Assembly (NCBI GenBank): GCA_025060675.1
Contig: JANXBI010000046.1
Span: forward strand, 1 to 64,000
Direction of reading: 5' to 3'
DNA length: 64,000 nucleotides
Origin: Candidatus Caldatribacterium sp.
GTDB taxonomy: Bacteria; Atribacterota; Atribacteria; Atribacterales; Caldatribacteriaceae
The notes under the pieces are model-generated. The model had not been told where the DNA came from. It was given only the letters and a program-made list of their open reading frames with translations, and ran no database searches. Shown here piece by piece: positions 41,529 to 50,093 of this stretch. Position 1 is the first letter of the stretch. Each line of letters begins with the position of its first letter. The position numbers and the translations under genes are program-made.

Positions 41529-42751
41529 AGCATTTCCCGGAATGCTTCAAGGCGTGTGCGAAGCTGCGCTTCTCCTCCCTGGCGATTGTCTAGGTGGTCA
41601 CCGTCGAGGAAAAGGAGAGGGTAGCCTTTGGCAAGGAGAGCTTTTCGGAGCATAGTATTCATGCCTTGGCTTTGGCGACATCCCCACTGGGTGAATTGAA
41701 TCACTCCTTGGGCATCGTACGCCTCAAGGGCCTGGAGGATACGGGATATTCGTCCTTTGGCGTTGGCTAACGTTTCATCTGCCCAGAGGATTTTTTCAGC
41801 AAGGGAGAGGAAAGGAGAAGAAGGCGAAAGCTCTCCTGGAAAGACCTCAGTGAACTCCTCGAAGACAACACCAAGCCCAAGTTCTTCAAGCGTTTTCGCA
41901 AGAGTCCCTGTGGAGAAAGGCTTGAGGTGGAGCCAGACAAGGCGGTAAGGCAAGGTTTGGGAAGAGTGGGCAAGGTGTGCCTTGAGTTGCTCGGCGAAGG
42001 TCAGGGCGACAGGGCTCCCCAGGAACTCATAGTAGTATGGGAGGTAGTCGAGGCTCTTCGTGGGTGGGAGGAGCATCCGGTCTTTCCGCTGGCGAAGACG
42101 TGCGATTTCGTTGAGGACTGCTCGTGTTTGGTTAGAGAGCACAAAGGGCTCATCCCAAGAGAAACGTATTCCCCACTCTCTTTGGAGTGTACGGGCGATT
42201 TGGGTAAGCTGTGCTGCAACGTACGCCTTGGCTTGAGGTGTACGCTCCTTTGGAACATCTACAAGGAAAAGAGGGGCTTTCCAGATTTCCTGAAGTGCTT
42301 CAAAGCATCCCACCGTTCCCTGGCAAATGGTGGAGGTGGCAAAGAGGAAATCAGGTTTCGGGAAAAACTCAAGGAGGCTCATGCCCAGGCTTCCCCGATG
42401 GTAGCTGCAAAGGTCCTGCGAGAACCACAACCGTTCGGCCTCCTCAAGGGGGAGGTGGATAAACCCCAAAGCTCCCACAAGTCCTGTGGCGATTTCCGGG
42501 TAAAAGGGGATAAAGGATGCGGCGTAGAGGAACTCTGATGGGAAGAAGAGGCTTGCCCAGGCGACTTTCTTCTTTCGTCCGTACAGCATGCGAATGGTGT
42601 GGATGGTTGTTTGGAGGGAGAAGTGGGCAAGGTCTGGTTTGGGATACCGGTGGCGTAGCCACCACTCGTACGCTTCGAGGGCTTGGAAAAGCACCGGTTG
42701 TTTCACGAGAAAGCGAATAATCCGGAGGAGGAATGGCGGAGGTTTACGCAT
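41498..42751 (-). CDS. 2-hydroxyacyl-CoA dehydratase D-component family protein, larger subunit
   Basis: 417 residues of the HgdB/BadE/FldB-like family. Cysteines that could hold a [4Fe-4S] cluster or bind substrate are in QDLCSYHRG, STICQGTVGC and WGCRQSQGMN; LFLDGDHLD followed by RLEAFREML is the usual C-terminal pattern. Classical enzymes remove water from 2-hydroxyacyl-CoAs after activation by a HgdC-type ATPase. No activator gene is in the window. It overlaps the smaller paralogue upstream by 8 bp, which suggests an obligate pair. Confidence 0.82.
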   Translation of the reverse strand: MRKPPPFLLRIIRFLVKQPVLFQALEAYEWWLRHRYPKPDLAHFSLQTTIHTIRMLYGRKKKVAWASLFFPSEFLYAASFIPFYPEIATGLVGALGFIHLPLEEAERLWFSQDLCSYHRGSLGMSLLEFFPKPDFLFATSTICQGTVGCFEALQEIWKAPLFLVDVPKERTPQAKAYVAAQLTQIARTLQREWGIRFSWDEPFVLSNQTRAVLNEIARLRQRKDRMLLPPTKSLDYLPYYYEFLGSPVALTFAEQLKAHLAHSSQTLPYRLVWLHLKPFSTGTLAKTLEELGLGVVFEEFTEVFPGELSPSSPFLSLAEKILWADETLANAKGRISRILQALEAYDAQGVIQFTQWGCRQSQGMNTMLRKALLAKGYPLLFLDGDHLDNRQGGEAQLRTRLEAFREMLQSSQVKPFF

Positions 42752-43598
42752 GGCGAATCATCTCGAGGAAAGCTTCCAAGCGGTTTTCCCACTGGGCAAA
42801 GGATGCGGTGAGGTCATGTTCAAGAAGGAGTACAGGAACGGTCAATTCGTTCCGCAAGAGCCCAATTTCGTAAAGCTGTGGGTCGCAGAACTTTGAGAAG
42901 AAGATAATGACTCCCCGCACGGCGAGGTCTCTGCAGAGCTTGGTGAGGAACCGTTTCCTTTCCTTCCCTGGGAAGCGGGGACAAGGGAGGCGCTCAAGGA
43001 GCATGCGTTTTGCCAGGCTCTCCAGGGGAGAGGAAGGGGGAAGCGACTGCAAAAGGATATGGGGGCGCTTCTCAGGAAGGTCAGCAAAGACAGTGAATCC
43101 TCGCGCTTCAAGAAAGGAGAGAAGTGTTGAGGCGAAGTGGGACCCAATGAGAAGGAGGGAAGGACGGTTCTCCTTAGGCACATCCCTTAGATGGGCATTC
43201 CTCCTCAAGAGGGTTTGCAGGTGGTTTTCAAAAGTCAAAAGGGACACACCGCTTATGCGCAGGAGCTTGTGGCTCAGGGATTTGAGGTTTTCGGCAAAGC
43301 GCTGTATGGCTTCGGGGGACGTTGAGGCTGGAACATCAAGAGGGAAAACAGGAAGCGAGAGGGTTTCTAAGGTCTCATACGTTCTCCGTGAGGCATCGCA
43401 GGCGAGGGGAACAATGTATCCTTTAAGGTCTTTTTGGCGCAAAGCCCATTGGGTAAAAGATTTGCACAAGGCGCAGAAAGGTACAGGGAAAGGAGAGGAA
43501 ATAGAAGAAAAATCAGGCACAAAGCGAACAGCCGAGAAGCCACATGCTGTCACGAGTTCCTCTGGAACGTAGCTACAGAAATAGCCTAAGGCTCGCAT
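42744..43598 (-). CDS. 2-hydroxyacyl-CoA dehydratase family protein, smaller subunit
   Basis: 284 residues, similar in kind to the HGD-D family. LGYFCSYVPEELVTACGF opens the fold; further cysteines are in PFCALCKSF, LACDASRRTYE and FFSKFCDPQ, and RLEAFLEMI closes it. Shorter than HgdA/HgdB (about 380-480), as in uncharacterised two-gene versions in anaerobes. It is between a small membrane protein gene and the larger subunit gene, and probably forms a heterodimer with the latter. Reaction not known; acyl-CoA chemistry is suggested by the acyl-CoA synthetase in the same operon. Confidence 0.78.
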   Translation of the reverse strand: MRALGYFCSYVPEELVTACGFSAVRFVPDFSSISSPFPVPFCALCKSFTQWALRQKDLKGYIVPLACDASRRTYETLETLSLPVFPLDVPASTSPEAIQRFAENLKSLSHKLLRISGVSLLTFENHLQTLLRRNAHLRDVPKENRPSLLLIGSHFASTLLSFLEARGFTVFADLPEKRPHILLQSLPPSSPLESLAKRMLLERLPCPRFPGKERKRFLTKLCRDLAVRGVIIFFSKFCDPQLYEIGLLRNELTVPVLLLEHDLTASFAQWENRLEAFLEMIRHA

Positions 43599-43601
43599 TG
43601 T

Positions 43602-43868
43602 TCAAAGGAATACCCAAAGCAGCGTCCAAGTGAGGAGTCCAAAAAGGGCAACTGGGAGAGCAAAAAGGAGTGCCCATCCAAGGACGAAGACACCCAAGGT
43701 GAAGAGGCAGAGGAAAACAAGACTCCCAAGGAGAAAGGGGAAAAAGAAAGGAAAGGCAGAGAAGAAAAGCATCAGAAGACCTATAACTATAAGGAGAACA
43801 CCAAGGGCTAGAACACAATATGCCACTTTTGGCCACCTCCCTGGACGAGGGTCACAAGGAACCACCAA
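43602..43868 (-). CDS. Small hydrophobic membrane protein, unknown
   Basis: About 87-88 residues with three closely packed hydrophobic stretches after a short N-terminal part (PGRWPKVAYC). I recognise no family. It sits in the operon between the acyl-CoA synthetase gene (9 bp) and the dehydratase pair (3 bp), which is the main support for it being real. The start is uncertain: TTG 43868 or GTG 43865. Confidence 0.55.
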   Translation of the reverse strand: MVVPCDPRPGRWPKVAYCVLALGVLLIVIGLLMLFFSAFPFFFPFLLGSLVFLCLFTLGVFVLGWALLFALPVALFGLLTWTLLWVFL

Positions 43869-43877
43869 GAAGTTACT

Positions 43878-45368
43878 TCACACCTCATACTCCTTCCCTG
43901 AGGGGTTCTGGGGTAGGAGGTATTTCATAACCTTTCCAGTTACCGTCTGGGGAAGGTCAGGAACAATCTCCACAAGGCGTGGCACCTTGTATGGTGGGAG
44001 TCGCCTCTTGCAGAAATGCACAATTTCCCGTGGATCCAAGGTATATCCCTCTTGAGGAACAATGTACGCTTTCACGATTTCCCCTCGAAGCTCTCGTTTG
44101 ACCCCTACAACTGCGGCTCGTGCCACACCCGGGAAATCAAGGAGAACTTCCTCAACCTCTTGAGGGTACACGTTGAACCCCGAAACGATAATGAGCTCCT
44201 TTTTTCTCCCCTCAATGTAGAGGACACCTCGCTCATCCATACGTCCGAGATCTCCGGTGAAGAAAAAGCCATCCCGGAATGACCGGCGGTTTTCTTCGGG
44301 GTTTGCCAAGTACCCCGGAGAGATGGGATCGCCAGAGAGGGCAATTTCCCCAACCTCCCCCTGAGGGACGTCGTTCCCCTTTTCGTCGACGATGCGGAGA
44401 CGTATAGCCTTGATGACCCATCCCGCTGATCCAGGAACGCGGACCTCGGGTGAGGGGTTAACCGAGACCACTGGCGAGGCCTCAGTGATGCCATAACCCT
44501 CGATGATGGGAAGCCCAAAGGCACTTTCGAAGGCTTCTCGAATTCGCGCTGGCAGCGCATCGCCACCGCAGATAAGGAGTCGCAGTGGATGGAGGTCAAA
44601 GGAGACTCTCTTTCTTGCCCCAGCGAGGATGGAAAAGACCGCTGGAACACCAAGAAAGACGGTTGATTGGTCCTTTTTGAGGGCAGCAACAAATTCCTCT
44701 AAGGGATGAAGCGAGGGGACGATAGTGAGCGTCATCCCCTTCATGAGGGGGAGAAGGTACGCAATGGAGAATCCAAAGACGTGGAACATAGGGAGGATAC
44801 CAAGCATCCGGTCTTCTGGGGAGATATCTACAAGGTCGAAGCAGCTGTCGATATCTGAGAGGAGATTCCAGTGGGTGAGCATGACGAGTTTGGGTGTCCC
44901 CGTTGTCCCCGAAGTGGGGAAGATGGCTGCAAGTGGGCTTGCCAGTTCTGGAGTTGGAAAAGAAGGAGGAGAAAACCTCGAAGGATATACAATGCTGCCA
45001 TCTTTGGCCATGAGGGCGGTAGGAATTCTTGAGTCCTTAGGTTCGCTCTCGGTCAAGAGGAACTGAGCCGAAGATGCGTGCAGGATGCTTACCTGCAGGT
45101 CCTGGGGGGTACGAGGCGAAAGGGGAATGGGGATGACCCCCAAAAAGAGGCAGGCAAGGTAGAAACGCAAAGCAGGCCAACTGTTCCCAAGAGCGGTTAC
45201 AACTCTCATCCCAGGCTGTACGCCTGCGTTCTGCATAGTTTGAACCTCCCGCTCGATGACACCAAGGAGCTCTCGGTAGCGAATCGACACACCTTGGGCA
45301 GAGATAGCAACTTTGTCCGCATACTCTTGGGTAATGCTCCTGAGCCGTTCAGGAAGAGTTTCAGGCAT
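43878..45368 (-). CDS. AMP-forming acyl-CoA synthetase (long-chain fatty acid type)
   Basis: About 496 residues of the adenylate-forming superfamily. The AMP-binding P-loop is TSGTTGTPKLVMLTH; further motifs are EGYGITEASPVV, FFTGDLGRMDERG and the core Lys region PQTVTGKVMKYLL. It ligates CoA to a carboxylic acid, making AMP and pyrophosphate. I prefer ATG 45368 because GAAAGGGA lies eight bases upstream; ATG 45377 in frame has no spaced site. First gene of the operon with the small membrane protein and dehydratase pair, so it may supply their acyl-CoA substrate. Confidence 0.9.
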   Translation of the reverse strand: MPETLPERLRSITQEYADKVAISAQGVSIRYRELLGVIEREVQTMQNAGVQPGMRVVTALGNSWPALRFYLACLFLGVIPIPLSPRTPQDLQVSILHASSAQFLLTESEPKDSRIPTALMAKDGSIVYPSRFSPPSFPTPELASPLAAIFPTSGTTGTPKLVMLTHWNLLSDIDSCFDLVDISPEDRMLGILPMFHVFGFSIAYLLPLMKGMTLTIVPSLHPLEEFVAALKKDQSTVFLGVPAVFSILAGARKRVSFDLHPLRLLICGGDALPARIREAFESAFGLPIIEGYGITEASPVVSVNPSPEVRVPGSAGWVIKAIRLRIVDEKGNDVPQGEVGEIALSGDPISPGYLANPEENRRSFRDGFFFTGDLGRMDERGVLYIEGRKKELIIVSGFNVYPQEVEEVLLDFPGVARAAVVGVKRELRGEIVKAYIVPQEGYTLDPREIVHFCKRRLPPYKVPRLVEIVPDLPQTVTGKVMKYLLPQNPSGKEYEV

Positions 45369-45386
45369 ACGAACCATCCCTTTCTC

Positions 45387-45395
45387 ATTGTAGCA
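45387..45395 (-). promoter_or_regulatory. Extended -10 promoter of the acyl-CoA synthetase operon
   Basis: On the minus strand TGC followed by TACAAT (hexamer 45387-45392), about 20 bp before the gene. No convincing -35. Confidence 0.45.
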
Positions 45396-45412
45396 CAGGG
45401 GAAGGTCCGTTG

Positions 45413-45421
45413 TGGTATACT
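45413..45421 (+). promoter_or_regulatory. Extended -10 promoter of the tandem-HD gene
   Basis: TGG followed by TATACT, 26 bp before the ATG at 45448. It is divergent from, and only about 20 bp away from, the acyl-CoA synthetase promoter. Confidence 0.5.
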
Positions 45422-45447
45422 ATGGAAAACTGTCTTGAACGATTCGT

Positions 45448-46761
45448 ATGGGTAGGCGAAAAGTGCTTTCCTCGCAACATTTCGGGGAAGGAGTCTGTCT
45501 TGGAGTTCCTCTCCTTGATTTTGTCCTGTGCCTTGCAGAAGTGACGGATTTTGTGAGTCCTTCGCTTCTTGAGCACCATTTGAAGGTGGGGTATCTCGCC
45601 TTTCGCCTTGGAGAAGCCCTGGGGCTTTCTGAAGAATCCTGTAAGACTCTCCTCCTTGGAGGGTTGCTTCATGACATTGGAGCGTTTTCTCTGCAAGAAC
45701 GTTTGCACGCATTGCGCTTTGAGTTCAATAATCCCGACTACCATGCTTTCGTAGCTTATGTGCTTTTGAAAGACTTCCCTCCCTTCAGCACCCTGGCGGA
45801 GGTTGTTCGCTTCCACCATGTCCCCTGGGAGGAAGGGAAGGGGAGAGAACGCCGAGGTGTCCCTGTCCCCTTGGAGAGCCATATCCTCCATTTTGCCGAT
45901 CGGGTGAGTATTGTTTGTGCTTTCAACGAAGATCCGGTTGGTGTGGTGCAGGAGAAAGTGGGATTTTTTGAGAACTTCGTTCCCCGTCTTTTCCATCCTG
46001 AGGTTTTCAGGGCGTTCCAGAGTCTCCTCCATAAAGAGTACATTTGGCTTGACCTTGCTTCATCGCACCTTCGTCGCCTTGTCGGTCAATTGATTCCTCC
46101 TGAGGAGCTCTGCCTTGGTGTAGAGGATTTCCTCGCCTTTGCGGAACTTGTCTCGCACCTCATCGATTTTCGTAGCCCTTTCACCGCTACGCACTCTGCC
46201 GGCGTTGCCCACGTGGCGTATTGTCTTGGAGATTTGACCGGTCTCCCCAAAAGCCGGGAGCATCTCCTCTTTACGGCTGGTTTCCTCCACGACCTTGGGA
46301 AAATGGCTGTTCCCTTGGAGATCCTTGAAAAACCTGGTCCTCTCACGGAGAGGGAGATGCGCATCATGAAATCTCATGCCTACTACACCTTTACGGCCCT
46401 CTCCTGGGCTCAGCACATGAAGGATGTGGCTTTGTGGGCGGCCGAGCATCATGAGCGTTGCAATGGCAAGGGGTACCCCTTTGGGAGGACCGAGGATGAG
46501 CTCCTTTTTGAATCGAGGGTTATGGCAGTAGCGGATGTCTTCACCGCTTTGGCTGAGGATCGACCGTATCGCAAGGCTCTTTCTCCATCGCGTATTCGGG
46601 AAGTTCTGGGAGATATGGCATCTTCGCGGGGTCTTGATAAAGGCATTGTGGAGGTTCTCTTTGACCATTTTGCTGAGGTGTATGAGTTCTGTAAAGACGC
46701 TCAGAGTAAGGCTGCTTCAGCCTACGCGAATTTCCGCCGCGATCTCTCACATTTTGCTTGA
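45448..46761 (+). CDS. Tandem HD-domain protein with C-terminal HD-GYP
   Basis: 437 residues with two HD-type domains. The first (about 25-170) has H75-D76 in LLHDIGA and a FHHVPWEEG segment; the second (about 225-425) has H281-D282 in HDLGK and H334-H335 in HHERCNGKGYP, the HD-GYP motif with GYP intact. Double HD-GYP-type proteins of this length are common in Thermotogota-like bacteria. The second domain should hydrolyse cyclic di-GMP; the first lacks a clear GYP motif. It overlaps or abuts the hemerythrin gene, suggesting oxygen-responsive signalling. Confidence 0.87.
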   Translation: MGRRKVLSSQHFGEGVCLGVPLLDFVLCLAEVTDFVSPSLLEHHLKVGYLAFRLGEALGLSEESCKTLLLGGLLHDIGAFSLQERLHALRFEFNNPDYHAFVAYVLLKDFPPFSTLAEVVRFHHVPWEEGKGRERRGVPVPLESHILHFADRVSIVCAFNEDPVGVVQEKVGFFENFVPRLFHPEVFRAFQSLLHKEYIWLDLASSHLRRLVGQLIPPEELCLGVEDFLAFAELVSHLIDFRSPFTATHSAGVAHVAYCLGDLTGLPKSREHLLFTAGFLHDLGKMAVPLEILEKPGPLTEREMRIMKSHAYYTFTALSWAQHMKDVALWAAEHHERCNGKGYPFGRTEDELLFESRVMAVADVFTALAEDRPYRKALSPSRIREVLGDMASSRGLDKGIVEVLFDHFAEVYEFCKDAQSKAASAYANFRRDLSHFA

Positions 46762-46781
46762 AAGGGGTGGTTTTTGTGGCG

Positions 46782-47186
46782 ATGGTGTGGTCGAGTAACT
46801 TCGCAACGGGTATTGATGTGATTGATGAGCAGCACAAAGAGCTCTTTGCTCGAACGAACCGTTTGCTTGAAGCCTGTCAGGAAGGGAGAGGGCGAGAGGC
46901 GGTTGGAGAGACCCTGAAGTTCCTTGAGGACTACGTGAAGACCCATTTTGCCACCGAAGAGGGACTTATGGAGAAGTACGGGTATCCCGAATTCCTCGAC
47001 CACAAGAAACTCCACGAGAGTTTTACGAAGGCTTTCATGGAGCTCAAGGAGAAGGCCAAGGAGGGCACTGGCCTTGCGCTTGTGACTCAGGTGAACAAGA
47101 CCGTTGTGGACTGGTGGGTCAACCATATCCTGAAAGTGGATAAGAAGCTCGGCGCATTCCTCGGGGAGAAGATGACTCGCGGGTGA
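46782..47186 (+). CDS. Bacteriohemerythrin
   Basis: 134 residues, a single hemerythrin domain. All diiron ligands are present: H18 (in DEQHKEL), H55 and E59 (HFATE), H74 and H78 (DHKKLH), H115 and D120 (NHILKVD). It binds oxygen reversibly, for sensing, delivery or detoxification in the cytoplasm. ATG 46782 is used; GTG 46776, five bases after GGGGTGG, would add two residues and is nearly as likely. It follows the tandem-HD gene and overlaps the methyltransferase gene by 4 bp. Confidence 0.93.
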   Translation: MVWSSNFATGIDVIDEQHKELFARTNRLLEACQEGRGREAVGETLKFLEDYVKTHFATEEGLMEKYGYPEFLDHKKLHESFTKAFMELKEKAKEGTGLALVTQVNKTVVDWWVNHILKVDKKLGAFLGEKMTRG

Positions 47187-48373
47187 AGGTTTTCCCCCGA
47201 GTTCGTCTGAAGAAAGGGAGAGAAAGGCGGGTTCTTTCAGGTCATCCCTGGGTGTACTGTGCGGACATCGAGGTTGTCCGAGGTCCTGCTGCTCCTGGGG
47301 ATGCGGTCCTTTTGGAGGATCATCGCGGTAGACCCCTTGGTGTTGGGTATTATAACCCCGTTTCCTTCATCGCGGTACGACTGCTTACTTTTGACCCAGA
47401 AGAAGAGATTGACACAACCCTTTTTGTCCGAAGAATCCAGAAGGCGTTAGAGCTTCGTTTTCGTCTCTTCAAGGAAGGGGACACGGATGCTTTTCGGGTG
47501 GTTTTTGCCGAAGCCGACCTTCTCCCTGGACTCATTGTGGATAAATTCGGTGCGGTGCTCGTGGTGCAGTTCCTCACCTTGGGTATGGAGAAGAGGCGCG
47601 ATGAGATTATCGAAGCTCTTCAAGAGGTGCTCCATCCTGAAGGAATTTACGAGCGAAGTGATGTTGAGGTTCGGAAAAAAGAAGGTCTTGAAGAGCGGAC
47701 CGGATGGCTTTACGGTGGGGGGGAAACGAGGATTCTCATTCGTGAGAATGGTTTCCCTTTCTTTGTGGATGTGGCTTGCGGACAGAAAACTGGCCACTTT
47801 CTCGATCAGCGGGAGAATCGCAGGGCACTCTTTCGGTATGCCCAGGGGGCAAGGGTTCTTGACTGTTTCACGTATACTGGGGGATTTGGAATACACGCGG
47901 CGATCTTCGGAGCTCGGGAAGTGGTGGGGATTGACATTTCAGAGTGGGCTATCGCTTCTGCCTGGGAGAATGCCCGCCTCAACGGGGTGGAAGGGAAGGT
48001 GCATTTTTTTGTTGCCGACGTTTTCGATGCTCTCCGGGAGTTCTACAAAAGCAAGGAACGTTTTGACCTTGTCATTCTTGATCCTCCAGCTTTCGTGAAG
48101 GGAAAAGAGGCTCTTGAAGGAGCACTTCGGGGGTACAAGGACATTAACCTCTTTGCTTTAAGGCTTTTGTCACCTGGTGGGATTCTCGTGACCGCGTCAT
48201 GCTCCCACCACATGAGTGAGGACCTCTTCCTTAAGGTTCTTGAGGAAGCGGCGCAAGACGCTAGGCGCCGTTTCCAAATTCTCGAACGGCGAGGACAAGC
48301 ACAAGACCATCCCGTTCTTTTAGGGTATCCCGAGTCTTTCTACCTCAAGTGTTTCGTCCTGCGAGTCCTGTGA
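47183..48373 (+). CDS. Class I rRNA cytosine-C5 methyltransferase, RlmI-like
   Basis: 396 residues: an N-terminal PUA domain (RVLSGHPWVYCADIEVV), a middle domain, and a Rossmann methyltransferase with SAM-binding loop LDCFTYTGGFGIHAA, acidic DIS, the catalytic LDPPAF and CSHHM with the motif VI cysteine. Closest to RlmI, which makes m5C1962 in 23S rRNA. GTG start overlapping the hemerythrin stop. The rrf2 promoter begins at its stop codon. Confidence 0.9.
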   Translation: MKVFPRVRLKKGRERRVLSGHPWVYCADIEVVRGPAAPGDAVLLEDHRGRPLGVGYYNPVSFIAVRLLTFDPEEEIDTTLFVRRIQKALELRFRLFKEGDTDAFRVVFAEADLLPGLIVDKFGAVLVVQFLTLGMEKRRDEIIEALQEVLHPEGIYERSDVEVRKKEGLEERTGWLYGGGETRILIRENGFPFFVDVACGQKTGHFLDQRENRRALFRYAQGARVLDCFTYTGGFGIHAAIFGAREVVGIDISEWAIASAWENARLNGVEGKVHFFVADVFDALREFYKSKERFDLVILDPPAFVKGKEALEGALRGYKDINLFALRLLSPGGILVTASCSHHMSEDLFLKVLEEAAQDARRRFQILERRGQAQDHPVLLGYPESFYLKCFVLRVL

Positions 48374-48391
48374 TATAATTCTATTAAGTAT
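48371..48391 (+). promoter_or_regulatory. rrf2 promoter with overlapping inverted repeat
   Basis: TGA followed by TATAAT (48374-48379) is an extended -10, 38 bp before the rrf2 ATG. Overlapping it is ATAATT-N5-AAGTAT (48375-48391), an imperfect inverted repeat (5 of 6 positions match), a candidate site for autorepression by the Rrf2 protein. Confidence 0.5.
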
Positions 48392-48416
48392 TTGCGTGCC
48401 TAAAAGAGGGGAATAA

Positions 48417-48848
48417 ATGTCATCCTTTTTCCGGTTCAGCGAGGCGGTATCCCTTGCTCTCCACAGCATGGTCCTTCTTGCCGGGAGTTCGTCACCCTTG
48501 ACGGTGCGGGAAATGGCAGAACGAACCCAAGCTTCTTTCCATCATCTGGCCAAGGTTTTCCAATACCTGCGTAAGGCTCGTCTTGTTGTCTCCACCCGTG
48601 GGCCGAAAGGGGGATTTGTCCTTGCTCGTCCTCCTGAGCAGATTACGCTCCTTGAAGTGTACGAGGCTATCGAGGGGCCAGTGCCCAAACACATCTGCTT
48701 TTTGAGGGAGAAGTCCTGTCCCTTTGAAAGGTGCATTTTCGGAGGGCTTTTGGGGGAATTTGCCCTCCGATTTCGGGAGTATCTTGCTTCTCGTACGCTT
48801 GCCGATGTCTGCCGAGGGGAAATCAGAAGGAGCATGCTCTTCACTTGA
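48417..48848 (+). CDS. Rrf2-family transcriptional regulator with Fe-S-type cysteines
   Basis: 143 residues. The winged helix includes LTVREMAERTQASFHHLAKV and the wing RGPKGGFVLARPPEQITLLE. Three cysteines at 94, 101 and 106 (CX6CX4C) match the cluster-binding loop of IscR/NsrR-type members, so iron-sulfur, redox or NO sensing is likely. It lies directly upstream of the ferritin-encapsulin pair, which it may control. ATG with a GAGGGGA site. Confidence 0.9.
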   Translation: MSSFFRFSEAVSLALHSMVLLAGSSSPLTVREMAERTQASFHHLAKVFQYLRKARLVVSTRGPKGGFVLARPPEQITLLEVYEAIEGPVPKHICFLREKSCPFERCIFGGLLGEFALRFREYLASRTLADVCRGEIRRSMLFT

Positions 48849-48877
48849 GGGTGTTCGAGCCTATATTTTCTGTGGCG

Positions 48878-48907
48878 AAGCGTTCCTTTTGGGAATAAAA
48901 AGGGAAC
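48878..48907 (+). repeat. Imperfect hairpin in the leader of the ferritin-encapsulin genes
   Basis: GTTCCTTTT and AAAAGGGAAC (about 48882-48890 and 48897-48906) can pair with one bulged base. It lies between rrf2 and the ferritin gene. It could be a weak attenuator or a leader structure; there is no long T-tract. Confidence 0.3.
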
Positions 48908-48953
48908 CAAATGTTTTTGGAGGAGAAAACCATAGTGTGGAGGAGGTGTCGCG

Positions 48954-49298
48954 GTGCCAGAGTTTGTGAATCCTTTCAGCGGGATGATTCCTGGTCGGAA
49001 AATGACCAAGGAAGAACTCATTCGGGCTATCCGTCTTAACGTAGCAGCTGAGGAAGAAGCGGTGCACCTCTACATGGCCCATGCGGAGGCTACGGACCAT
49101 CCTCTGGCCAAGAAGGTGCTCATTGACATCGCGAACGAGGAGCGGGTGCACATCGGGGAGTTCTTGCGGCTCCTTGAAATCCTCACGGGGGATGAGGCGG
49201 AATTCATGCGGGAAGGGGCTAAAGAAGTCGATGATATGGCTCGTTCTGTGGGACAGGACAATCCCACTCTTGGGTCTCTCAGGGAGGAGGAAGGTTGA
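48954..49298 (+). CDS. Encapsulated ferritin-like protein (EncFtn)
   Basis: 114 residues. LIRAIRLNVAAEEEAVHLY and IANEERVHIGEF give the metal-binding residues of EncFtn: a Glu at 33/34, a Glu at 62/63 and His66. The two-helix subunit assembles into a ring with ferroxidase activity. The C-terminus reads NPTLGSLREEEG, close to the LTVGSLR-type cargo-loading peptide that targets proteins into encapsulins. GTG 48954 follows GGAGGAGG. Its stop overlaps the encapsulin ATG (TGATG). Together they oxidise and store iron in a protein shell. Confidence 0.92.
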   Translation: MPEFVNPFSGMIPGRKMTKEELIRAIRLNVAAEEEAVHLYMAHAEATDHPLAKKVLIDIANEERVHIGEFLRLLEILTGDEAEFMREGAKEVDDMARSVGQDNPTLGSLREEEG

Positions 49299-50086
49299 TG
49301 AGCGCACCATACCTTGGCCGGGAAGACGCGCCTTTTGGGAAAGAGTTTTGGGGGACCCTTGATAGCGTCGCAGTGAGCATCGCGAAAGGGGAGCTTGCTG
49401 GGCGGAAAATCCTCCCCCTCGAGGGTCCTTTTGGCCTTGGTTTTGCCTTCGTTCCAAAGGGAACGAAATCGCTTGGTGCTGGTGTTGTTGCCTTTGAAGG
49501 ACAGCCGCTTGTAGCTTTCGAGCGGACGTTCCACCTCAAAAAGGTTGACATTGCCCAGTTTGAACGGAATGGCATTGCCTTTGATGTGGCTCCCCTTGTT
49601 CAGGCTGTTCGGGAAGTGGCTCGCCTTGAGGACCAGCTCATCTTTGAGGGTCTTGGCGGCATGGTGGGTCTTTGCACTGCTCAGGAAGCTGGACGGTGTA
49701 CCCTTTCCCCCTGGGATGAACCAGGGAAAGCAGCCGCCGATATTATTCAGGCAGTATCGCTGCTTGATGCCCGGGGTTTTCATGGTCCTTTTGCATTAGC
49801 CCTTGCCCCGAAACGCTACAATCTCCTTCTCCGCCAATACCCTGGAACTGCCCAGACGGAGCTTGAGCACATCCGGCACGTCGTAGGAGACCGGGTGGTG
49901 AAAGCGCCGTACCTTGAAGAGGGTGGTGTGCTCCTTGCCGTGAACCCCCTCTATGCCAAGATTATTCTTGGTCAAGATCTCAGTGTGGGGTTCATTGGAC
50001 CTGAGGGCGATGGATACCTCTTCTCTGTTTCTGAGAGTCTTGCGTTGCTCCTTCTTGAACCCCGTGCGGTGTGCGTTTTGAGCTAA
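49298..50086 (+). CDS. Encapsulin shell protein (family 1)
   Basis: 262 residues with the HK97 phage-capsid fold of family 1 encapsulins. MSAPYLGREDAPFGKEFW begins the cargo-binding N-terminal helix; GRKILPLEGPFGLGF, then the E-loop region FHLKKVDIAQFE, and LEEGGVLLAV near the end are typical. It self-assembles into a closed nanocompartment that holds the ferritin encoded just upstream. There is no flavin- or ferritin-domain fusion. ATG 49298 has GGAGGAGGAAGG upstream. Confidence 0.95.
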   Translation: MSAPYLGREDAPFGKEFWGTLDSVAVSIAKGELAGRKILPLEGPFGLGFAFVPKGTKSLGAGVVAFEGQPLVAFERTFHLKKVDIAQFERNGIAFDVAPLVQAVREVARLEDQLIFEGLGGMVGLCTAQEAGRCTLSPWDEPGKAAADIIQAVSLLDARGFHGPFALALAPKRYNLLLRQYPGTAQTELEHIRHVVGDRVVKAPYLEEGGVLLAVNPLYAKIILGQDLSVGFIGPEGDGYLFSVSESLALLLLEPRAVCVLS

Positions 50087-50093
50087 TTTCTGG

